NCBI GenBank assembly: GCA_963989245.1
Contig: OZ022346.1
Span: 49,812,443-49,876,442 of the forward strand
Source: Nansenia antarctica
Taxonomy: Eukaryota > Chordata > Actinopteri > Argentiniformes > Microstomatidae
Direction of reading: 5' to 3'
DNA length: 64,000 nucleotides
The notes beneath the pieces were generated by a model. It saw nothing but the letters and a program-made list of their open reading frames with translations, was not told the origin of the DNA and did no database searches. This document shows, one piece after another, positions 56,200-64,000 of the stretch (its first letter is position 1; every line of letters begins with the position of its first letter). The position numbers and the translations under genes were made by a program.

Positions 56200-57730
56200 T
56201 ATGGACGGTGACCCAGCCATGACACCACCCTCCAACCCCAACACCCTCCAGCCATCCATGACACCACCACCCTCCAACCAGCCACAACACCACCACCACC
56301 CTCCACCCAGCCACAACACCACCAACCTCCACCCTAAAACACTAAACCCTCCACCCAGCCATGACACCACCACCCTCCACCCAGCCATGACACCACCCTC
56401 CACCCTAACACACTCAACCCTTCACCCAACGACCTAGCCATAACACAACCACCCTCCAACCCAAACACCCTCCACCCAGCCATGACACCACCACCCTCCA
56501 CCCAGCCATGACACCACCACCCTCCACCGAGGCACAACAACACCACCACCCTCCACCCTAACACACTCCACCCAGCCATAACACCACCCTCCAACCCCAC
56601 CACCCTCGACCCAGCCATGACACCATCACCCTCCAACCCCAACACCCTCCACCCAGCCACGACTCCACCAATCCTAAATAAAATGATTTATTGCCTTCGC
56701 TAAAAGTATATTTATTTACAAGTGTTTACAAATATTAGACACCATCACCCTCCCCCCAGCCACGAAACCACAACCCTCCACCTAACCACAACGCCACCAC
56801 CCTCAATCCATCCATCCACCCAGCCATAACACCACCACCCTCCACCCAGCCACAACACCTCCACCCAGCCACAACAACACCACCACCCTCCCCACAGCCA
56901 CAAAACCACAACCCTCCACCTAACCACAACGCCACCACCCTCAATCCATCCATCCAGCCACAACACCACCAACCTCCACCCAGCCACAACACTACCACCC
57001 TCCACCCAGCCACAACATCACCATCCTCCACCCATTCACAACCACAACACCACCACCCTCAACACCACCACCCTCCAACCCCACCACCCTCGACCCAGCC
57101 ATGACACCACCACCCTCGAACCCCCAGCACCCTCCACCAAGCCATGACACCACCACCCTCCACCCAACCATGACAACACCACACTCCACCCAGCAATGAC
57201 ACTACCACCCTCCACCCAGCCACGACACCACCAATCCTAAATAAAAGGCTTTATTGCCTTCGCGAAAAGTATATTTACAAGTGTTTACAAATATTAGACA
57301 CCACCACCCTCCACCCAACCATGAAACCACCACCCTCCACCCAACCACAATGCCACCACCTTCCATCCACCCAGCCACAACACCACCACCCTCCACCCAG
57401 CCACGAAACCACCACCCTCCACCCAACCACAATGCCACCACCTTCCACCCAGCCACGAAACCACAGCCTTCCAGCCACAACACCACCACCCTCCCCTCAG
57501 CCACGAAACCACCATCCTCCCCTCAGCCACGAAACCACCATCCTCCCCTCAGCCACGAAACCACCATCCTCCCCTCAGCCACGAAACCACCACCACCCTC
57601 CATCCATCCACGAAACCACAACCCTCCACCCAACCACAATGCCACCACCTTCCATCCAACCACGACATCACCACCATCCACCCAACCACAACATCACCAC
57701 CCTCCACCCAACCACGACATCACCCTTTGG
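56200..57730. repeat. C/A-rich minisatellite, second array
   Basis: Same unit family as 52420-54780, including the ACAAGTGTTTACAAATATTA blocks near 56715 and 57280. Confidence 0.95.
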
Positions 57731-57740
57731 TCGTCTTTTA

Positions 57741-57856
57741 CACGTTCATCATGAATGAACAATAACTAACCGGCTAACCCTTTAAACTGAAACAAAACCC
57801 CGGAATTGCTAAACGTCAAACAATAGTCCAAACTTAAATAACAAGATAGTAATACG
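57741..57856. repeat. 115-bp dispersed repeat, copy 1
   Basis: ATAACTAACCGGCTAACCCT and following sequence recur at 59815-59925 in the same orientation with few differences. Family not recognised. Confidence 0.75.
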
Positions 57857-58295
57857 TCATTGTCGCACGCTCTCCAAACACACAGCCAACTCTGCCACAG
57901 GTGTCTGTGGTTTCCTCTCACTCATTCAATCATCTGTCACGCCCCCGTGCACTTCCTCAAACTAAACAACATTTATACAAATTAATCAATGGGCAGAAAG
58001 AGTGATACTATAGGCATACATGACTTGCACTGGGCAAAATAATTACACCACCATGCATCACTATTGTAGTGTTTGGCAAACTGTTGCGTCGCTGAGTGAG
58101 CATTGGTAGATCCTACTACAGACTTTACACTCAAACAGGCTTTCTCTCTCTCGCTGATCTCCTTATCTCAGGTTCTGGATTCACTACACTTGTCTTTATG
58201 AATGAGTTAACATTATTTATTTAGAATGATTGAGATCAAAACAATGTACATTGAATGAACAATACTGTTTAAATGCGTTTACGTAGCACTCATCT
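57857..58295. other. unassigned intergenic sequence
   Basis: No open frame, exon or element end recognised. Confidence 0.4.
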
Positions 58296-58300
58296 GATAC

Positions 58301-58840
58301 TGTGACGGCTATGAGTAGCCTGGTTGTCTGTGTGTTTGTGTGTATGTCTCTTTAACAGCCATAGGAGATAAGTCCAGTCCAGAGGATCCCCCCCCCCCCC
58401 CTTGATAATTGCCAATCAACTCCAGCAGTGGTCAATCAACTCCAGCCAATCAACTCCAGCCGATCAACTCCAAACCAGCCAATCATCAGAGGCCACATCA
58501 TTTAAAAGACATTGACATGAAAGCAGCAGGAGCTGTGTGCCCACCATTCTTTTGTTGTACTACTTTGTTAGTTTGATACTTGTTAGTTTGATACTTGTTA
58601 GTTTGATACTTGTTAGTTTATACCTTGTGTTAGAAACCTGTTAGTAATTATTGTTTAAAGAACCATCACGGATGAGTTTATTGTTTATTTTTGTTTGAAG
58701 CATTTGTTGTAACTCCAGTTCTGTTTTTCTCAATACCAATAAGACTTTAATTTATCCTTGCTATAATAAAACTCCTTGTTACATAACACCAGTAATACTT
58801 TGTTACTTCTTCTTCTCCCTAGCGAACGTAGAACGTAACA
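58301..58840 (+). mobile_element. solo LTR, 540 bp, with 5-bp target duplication
   Basis: Begins TGTGACGG and ends CGTAACA; GATAC is duplicated at 58296-58300 and 58841-58845. AATAAA stands at about 58764-58769, giving plus orientation. Inside are three GTTAGTTTGATACTT repeats (58566-58620) and several CAATCAACTCCAG units (58425-58470). Internal genes are absent, so this is the product of LTR-LTR recombination. LTR sequence differs from the ERVs here. Confidence 0.85.
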
Positions 58841-58845
58841 GATAC

Positions 58846-59814
58846 ACTGCAATACTAATGTATGAACACGTGAGGGCGCTATCATCACGGCCATATAGCA
58901 GAAACACTAGGCACGGCGCCATCTGGTGGTCAACTGTCGTCAGCACAACACAAAGCGAATTGGCGAATCCAGAACTTCATGAGAATATTTCCTATTCAGT
59001 GGTTGAAACTATCACACATCTGGCACTCCGAATTGTTTCAGCAGCAGTATAAAAAACTGTTATATTTTCCAATGTTTTTATTTATATGAAAGGCCTCCTA
59101 TTATTGATGAATGTATCCAGCTGTGTAGCAGCACAGTAACATTCCACTCCATGGAATGGAAAAGCAGTGGGATCACCAGCGCCCTCATGTGGAGAACATC
59201 ATAACCTGCAGCCTGCCACCTGGGTGCACTGATACTGTAGCTACAAGGAGGAAACTAGACTCTCAAACAGTCTGGATAGAATAATGGGGTGACATACGTT
59301 TTATTGCATAAAAATAGCAGGAATACAATGACCATTTTAGAACAGGAAGAATGGTTGAACTGACTCAGGCTGTAGAGCAAATATAATAATATCAGTTTTC
59401 ACATGAATGTTTGGCAGAGACTTTTGGCTATGTTTTGTTGATAGCAAAACATGTCTAATATTGATAATCTGACTCCAATGTAATTATCCTATGTGCTTAG
59501 TTTTTTCTCCTCATACAGGGTTAGGGTTACACTGGTCAGATCGCTGTCATACAAAATCTCTGCTAGTCTGAGCAGAACAAGGATAGCGGGAGGATAGAAA
59601 TTAATAATATTAGTGTTTCTGTGTGTCAAAGCGGGAAAAGCAAGGCTAGATGTATGCAAATAAATGATGTATCAATTTCTTCCCCGTGTATGATACTGAA
59701 GGTAAATTTATCAATGTTCAAACCTTTAAAAATGAAAGTGTTGAAAAAAAGTTCTGTGGAAAACGTCTGGCCACAGCACATAGTGAGAGGGCTGCCACAC
59801 GGTACACGTTTATC
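58846..59814. other. unassigned sequence between solo LTR and dispersed repeat
   Basis: Only short random frames. No recognised exon. Confidence 0.4.
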
Positions 59815-59925
59815 ATGAATGAAAAATAACAAACCGGCTAACCCTTTAAACTGAAACAAAAACCCGGAATTGCTAAACGTCAAACAACAGTCCAAACTTT
59901 AATAACAAGATAAAAATACAATACA
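59815..59925. repeat. 115-bp dispersed repeat, copy 2
   Basis: Copy of 57741-57856. Confidence 0.75.
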
Positions 59926-60003
59926 ATTGACAGATTGGTTTGGTTCTCTCCTTCTCTGTGGTAACATTCTTTCGACCGACCATTGCCAAATACCACACAC
60001 TAT

Positions 60004-60342
60004 TGTTGAGTATTTCTTCTTGATTATGAATCAAAGAACAGATATTGAGTTTAAGACAATTTAATCAGTTACAGGCAGATATATACATTACGTCTGTTCC
60101 CCGTGGACCTGGGCTGGAAAGAGAACGCTCTCTCTCTCTCTCCCCGTTTCGTTCCAGAGGGGAGGGGCCAGCGTGTATGTGTGTCTTTGCCCAACCCCCA
60201 GAGGTCCCTGTTGGTCATCTGGTTGCCATAGAACCCTCATTGTTAGAGGGCATCATGTCCTTGCATGCCCTGGTATGTGTGTGTGTTTAAAATATACTAC
60301 ATATTCATACATAGATCATACATACTACAGAAATATACGACA
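60004..60342 (-). repeat. 3' LTR of the deleted ERV
   Basis: Minus-strand start TGTCGTATATT directly after the polypurine tract, like the first provirus (TGTCGTGTATT). About 340 bp; the other end is placed by loose alignment only. Body is strongly diverged from the 518-bp LTR, so the two are different subfamilies. Confidence 0.65.
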
Positions 60343-60355
60343 CATCCCCCCTCGG
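60343..60355 (-). promoter_or_regulatory. polypurine tract of the deleted ERV
   Basis: Minus-strand CGAGGGGGGATG directly before the LTR start. Confidence 0.75.
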
Positions 60356-60970
60356 ACCACCCAGAGGGTGTTCCGAAACTAAACTACCATAAAACAAAAA
60401 CAAAAACACAAAACCCCACAAAACATCCCAAAAAAAAATTAAAAAAAAAATAAACAACAACAGACAGAAAAACTACACCAACACACAACACAAGAAGCAC
60501 AATAACACAGACCAACCCAGGACCAGTATTAGGAACCAAAGATATCATAAACAAAAAATAGAAAACAACCAATAATAAAAAGAATTTTGAAAATAACAAT
60601 CACAATTAAACTAAACACAGTTCATCATGCACAAATCAATACAGAAACTTCCAACGACCGATGTTTTCTTTGTCCTTGAAGCGTCAGGGTCAGAGGTTAC
60701 TAGCACTTGTACCCAGTTGGAGAACAGCCTTTACCGCTGTCTCAGATTGATAACACTTTCATAGTCAGGAGCTTCCATTTTCGTTGCGCTAGGAACAGAA
60801 CCTCTCTCCTAGCTTTGTATAACCACCACATCACTTCTCAACTGACCTCAATCACACGATATAGAAACAAACAAACAATACACAAATAATGACATTCAGT
60901 TATCATAACACATAATTCTCCAACAGTAAGCATAGGACAAAGGGAATGCATTAATGCATAGATCTTCACC
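60356..60970 (-). other. 3' untranslated region of the deleted ERV
   Basis: Homologous in blocks to 2110-2560 of the intact provirus. No frame. Confidence 0.7.
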
Positions 60971-62866
60971 TCAGGTGAGGACTAGTCTTCTGAAAAGTTC
61001 ATTAACGTGGACTGAGTGACTGATTTTCCAAAAACAGTCAATGAGGCCCTGCCTCCTAAGAAAGTCAAAAATCATGTCTGCTATAATAGGTGCTCCTATC
61101 TTAGCAAAATAAGTTTCCCATGCCCCTAAGACCGTTTCCAGCCATGCTATCATCTGCTGTCCATTCCCGTCGTTCCCTTTGATCTGCTGCTTCACTACCC
61201 TATTCATAGTCTTTAATCTTTTCCTAACTGGTCGTCGTCCGTCAGTGTCATTGAGGTTCAGGCAGCCGCCTGGTCCCCTCCCACGCTGATCAAGGTCTGG
61301 GGAGTCGCCCTCAGCATCATCTGAAGCATGATGCAGGCACTCGCCAGCATCCCCAGTAGCACAGGTGTCCAGGCTTTGGACACTCCCAGGCTGGACCTCC
61401 AGACTGTCAACACTCTCTGCTTCGTTGGTTTCTGGTTCATTGGCATCTGGACAGCTTTCCACTGTCCCCTCGGTTTCAGGCACTGCCGGTAATGTCACTG
61501 GCTGTAACACTGGCATTGCCACTGGCTCAGGCAACACCACAGCATCTCGTCGTAGCTCCTCCTTCTCAGGTTCTCTGGGGACCTCGGCACCTGTTGGCAC
61601 AACATCCTGCCTACTCTGTACATCCACCCCCCTGTCCACCACCCGTGGCCCTATTGGGGTAGGGATATGCCCAGACACCACTGGTGTACCCACTCTGATG
61701 TTGTTTCTCCAACAGACCCCACATTGACCTAAAGCATGGTCAATCTGTTCCATCAAATATGGACTCCAAAACCCATATTCCTTGGTGATCTTGCGTCTTA
61801 CCTCCCCCCTAGCCACATGTGCTAATCCATGAGCTTCCCGTATTAACATGCCTATTAAATCTGAGGGTGCTACAACCAACCCCTCATGATTCCTCCATAG
61901 ACCTGTGTCATCCTGACTTGCCCCCCTTGCTAGCCAAACGTTCTTGTCTAACATAGTTGCTCTACTCTGTAACATCAATAAATCCTCAAGTGTGACCATG
62001 CCCTGTAATTGCTTTTCATGTGTGACCAGAAGACCTTTACCTGCCTTGTCTGCTCCTGTAATGGCTTTGGCTGCATCTTCTGCAGCCCTGTTACCTTGTG
62101 TGACATGTGATGAGTCAGACCTGTGTGTGGCACACTTCACTATGGCTAATTCCTTTGGCTTCATCATGGCTTGTAACAGCTTCATGATCTGTGCGTGATG
62201 CTGTATAGGCGTACCATCAGTTCTCTTAAAACCCCGCCCCCTCCATACAGCTCCATTAAAATGACAAACATTATGTGCATAGGCAGAGTCGGTGTACACT
62301 GTCACTCTCCGTCCGGTTCCCAAGTTGCATGCTTCTGTGAGGGCAATCAACTCAGCCAACTGAGCTGAGCAAGGCTGAGGAACTGCCTCAGCCTGTTCTA
62401 CAATAAACTTTGAATTCTGTGCTTTAACTAAGGAATACCCAGCGCACAAAGTTTCTCCTACCCCGTAACAAGACCCATCAACCCAATATTCTATATCAGC
62501 TCCCTTTAAAGGCAAAGCTTGTAGGTCTGTTCTATGCTTAATCACTCTGGCCGTCGATGGAATCTGAACACCGGATGGCACCGTCACCTGACAGCCGTCA
62601 GGTGTGCATTTTACTGTACAGTTCAATTGGCATAGAGCATCTCTCCCTAGCAGCCCTGTTGGCGTGTGTTCTGACACAAGTGTTGACAGAGTTGCTCTCT
62701 GTCCCTTGTACTCTAAGTCTACAAGCTCAGTTGTAGGAATCAGCTGTTTAATTCCCTCAAATCCGATTGTCTTCACATATTCTCTAGACATAGGGAGGTG
62801 CGTGGCGCCTTCAGGCTTCTTTGTCACCACCAGCTGGCACCTCCCACTCGGATCTTCCGGGCACCC
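60971..62866 (-). CDS. fused pro-pol remnant of the deleted ERV, long open frame
   Basis: One continuous frame in phase with gag, entered after the gag TAG, 619 codons from the first GTG (62830). The protease part lacks the DSGA active-site segment: the sequence jumps from the gag-pro linker to the ATHLPMS part. RT is missing apart from a few residues (QIPSTARV) before RNase H begins (YWVDGSC near residue 115; TDSAY near 180). The integrase zinc domain (H-H-C-C, about 333-375) is kept but the DD35E core and GPY domain are gone. An acidic tail like that of the intact pol follows, then about 85 residues of a different kind (MIAWLETVLGAWETYFAKIG and on), possibly env-derived. It cannot encode an active protease, RT or integrase; RNase H residues look present. 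No internal stop despite several deletions. Confidence 0.8.
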   Translation of the reverse strand, partial: GCPEDPSGRCQLVVTKKPEGATHLPMSREYVKTIGFEGIKQLIPTTELVDLEYKGQRATLSTLVSEHTPTGLLGRDALCQLNCTVKCTPDGCQVTVPSGVQIPSTARVIKHRTDLQALPLKGADIEYWVDGSCYGVGETLCAGYSLVKAQNSKFIVEQAEAVPQPCSAQLAELIALTEACNLGTGRRVTVYTDSAYAHNVCHFNGAVWRGRGFKRTDGTPIQHHAQIMKLLQAMMKPKELAIVKCATHRSDSSHVTQGNRAAEDAAKAITGADKAGKGLLVTHEKQLQGMVTLEDLLMLQSRATMLDKNVWLARGASQDDTGLWRNHEGLVVAPSDLIGMLIREAHGLAHVARGEVRRKITKEYGFWSPYLMEQIDHALGQCGVCWRNNIRVGTPVVSGHIPTPIGPRVVDRGVDVQSRQDVVPTGAEVPREPEKEELRRDAVVLPEPVAMPVLQPVTLPAVPETEGTVESCPDANEPETNEAESVDSLEVQPGSVQSLDTCATGDAGECLHHASDDAEGDSPDLDQRGRGPGGCLNLNDTDGRRPVRKRLKTMNRVVKQQIKGNDGNGQQMIAWLETVLGAWETYFAKIGAPIIADMIFDFLRRQGLIDCFWKISHSVHVNELFRRLVLT

Positions 62867-64000
62867 CTATAGGCCAGCTGCTGGGCCTCCGTAAGGGTTC
62901 ATCACTCCTGGAGCAGGTGTAGTAGGAGGCCAATATCCTCCTCCTTGGCTCCCCCCTGCGCCCCCCTGGGGCCTGTTGCAGCAGGTACAGGCTAGATGTC
63001 CATTCTGGTCGCATTGGTAACACGGTTCTAGCATCTTCTTCCCTGCTGCTGTCCATCCCCCTGGTGGTGGTCCTTGGCCAGGCTGGTTGTACATCTGGTA
63101 TGGAACCGCTTGCACCCCTGGTGGCCCTTGTGGGTATGGATACCCCCCTTGTGGCCCCTGTGGGTAGGACTGGTAAGTAGCAGGATACCCCCCTTGTGGC
63201 CCCTGTGAGTAGGACTGGTAAGTAGCAGTCTGCACTCCAGGTGGCTGTTGCTGTGGGGCTAAAGCCTGCACTCCCTCTATGTTCCTCTCGCTTTCAGTCA
63301 ATTGCACATGAGTCAATATTCTGAGTGATTCTTCGTCTTCTGCCTTCTGTATCTGAATATTCTTTCGATATAACTCAACTTGATGAGCTACGTGGTCTAT
63401 ATAAACAGCTTTGTTCATGTGTCGTAGCCCCACCACTTCTGCTAGCTTATCCTTAACTGGGGTAGGAAGCCCTTCTTGTATTTTTTCCCTGATTATGGAT
63501 TTTTCTAAGGGGTTATCTTCAGCGTCCTTCCCTGTCACACTTCTCCATTGAGAGTGCACACGGGCCACAAAACCCCGGGGATTCTCATCTCCCCCCAGTG
63601 GCTTCACAATGATATTGTCTGGGTGAATGTGAGTAGGGTAAGTCTCTCTGATTGCTTTCCACAGTTTGCCTCTGTTTGCTGCGAAGAGCTCTGGATCATA
63701 AACTGATGTATTGATATATCTATGAAGTCCTGCCTTCATCAATATTTCCTGCATTGTATCCAATCCTGCAATAAAAGCTAAGAGTCTTTTCAGGTCTCCC
63801 ATTGCGGCCTGCGTTCCTGTCAGTATCACGTCGACCTCTCGCGTCCACGAATGTCCTCCCTCCTCCAGAACTGGGAGTTTCTCGATCACTTCAGACAGAT
63901 CTGTATGATGCCACGGATGATATTCCATCTTGTTACCCCGAATCAGCACTGGACAGTTCTTTAATGTATTTGATGACATTTGATGACAATCTTCCTCTTC
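62867..64000 (-). CDS. gag: Gag of the deleted ERV, C-terminal part (runs off the window)
   Basis: Frame open from the window edge to TAG at 62869-62867, homologous to about residues 365-720 of the intact Gag. Contains the capsid-like region (TDLSEVIEKLPVLEEGGHSW), an expanded PQGPQGGYP repeat segment, and one CCHC knuckle (CYQCDQNGHLACTC). The stop is followed by GGG TGC as in the intact copy. The ATG at 63979 is internal; the Glu-rich frame continues upstream past the edge. Retained Gag and packaging signals could allow mobilisation by a helper. Confidence 0.88.
   Translation of the reverse strand, partial: EEEDCHQMSSNTLKNCPVLIRGNKMEYHPWHHTDLSEVIEKLPVLEEGGHSWTREVDVILTGTQAAMGDLKRLLAFIAGLDTMQEILMKAGLHRYINTSVYDPELFAANRGKLWKAIRETYPTHIHPDNIIVKPLGGDENPRGFVARVHSQWRSVTGKDAEDNPLEKSIIREKIQEGLPTPVKDKLAEVVGLRHMNKAVYIDHVAHQVELYRKNIQIQKAEDEESLRILTHVQLTESERNIEGVQALAPQQQPPGVQTATYQSYSQGPQGGYPATYQSYPQGPQGGYPYPQGPPGVQAVPYQMYNQPGQGPPPGGWTAAGKKMLEPCYQCDQNGHLACTCCNRPQGGAGGSQGGGYWPPTTPAPGVMNPYGGPAAGL

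Larger units (their letters stand above)
55440..57290. repeat. segmental duplication, copy 2
   Basis: Second copy of 51730-53390. Single-base differences (for example in exon a and at the start of exon b) show the copies have diverged, so it is not a plain assembly echo. Confidence 0.85.
60004..64000 (-). mobile_element. internally deleted ERV related to the 1.6-14.4 kb provirus (3' part)
   Basis: Minus-strand order from the window edge: gag (open at the edge), pro-pol remnant, 3' untranslated region, polypurine tract, 3' LTR. Sequence is clearly homologous to the first provirus in gag, RNase H, polypurine tract and LTR end, but RT, the integrase core and almost all of env are deleted. The 5' LTR lies beyond the window. 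Confidence 0.88.

Overview
The window reads as nuclear DNA of a teleost fish. It has split genes with GT/AG introns, vertebrate-specific genes (an AID cytidine deaminase, a NECAP endocytic adaptor, NuMA, a TDRD12-like helicase), fish-type LINE, Tc1 and hAT elements, long CA/GT microsatellites, and class I endogenous retroviruses (ERVs). There is one 200-base run of N at 38985-39184. All recognisable host exons lie on the minus strand. Exons were assigned by eye from splice sites, reading phase and remembered family features; no search was run.

Layout. (1) 1-15.3 kb: a young, nearly intact provirus on the minus strand (1580-14400; 518-bp LTRs that I read as differing at one base; TTTG target duplication) with gag, pro, pol and env. 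It landed a few codons into the gag gene of a second, unrelated retrovirus, whose broken gag remnant fills 375-1579. (2) 16.6-21.8 kb: first coding exon of necap1, then exons 5 to 2 of aicda, with hAT-like non-autonomous elements between them. (3) 22.3-24.1 kb: a LINE that ends abruptly against a satellite. (4) 24.1-38.98 kb: about 450 copies of a 33-bp satellite centred on a perfect 12-bp palindrome, with kilobase-scale higher-order repetition, running into the assembly gap. (5) 39.2-40.5 kb: three exons of a TDRD12-like DEAD-type helicase. (6) 40.9-46.4 kb: a nest of DNA transposons (an outer hAT-like shell holding a 2.2-kb element with TAA target duplication and a 2.1-kb hAT with an 8-bp duplication). 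(7) 46.6-51.3 kb: nine exons of the N-terminal part of a NuMA-like gene, one with a frameshift, with a LINE remnant and a dead Tc1 element in introns. (8) 51.7-57.7 kb: a segmental duplication carrying two orphan exons of a LAP3-like leucyl aminopeptidase, embedded in C/A-rich minisatellite. (9) 58.3-58.8 kb: a solo LTR. (10) 60.0-64.0 kb: the 3' part of an internally deleted relative of the first provirus, with one 619-codon fused frame lacking the protease active site, reverse transcriptase and integrase core.

Host genes and elements have little functional connection. The host genes are present only in part (aicda lacks exon 1; necap1 has one exon; tdrd12, numa1 and lap3 are fragments). Together with the gap and satellite this suggests repeat-driven rearrangement, assembly breaks, or both. 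No prokaryotic-type operons, CRISPR arrays or origins are present. The most notable observations are the same-frame gag-stop-pro-stop-pol layout of the young provirus, its insertion into another retrovirus's gag start, the deletion derivative that keeps a long open fused frame, and the structured 33-bp satellite.
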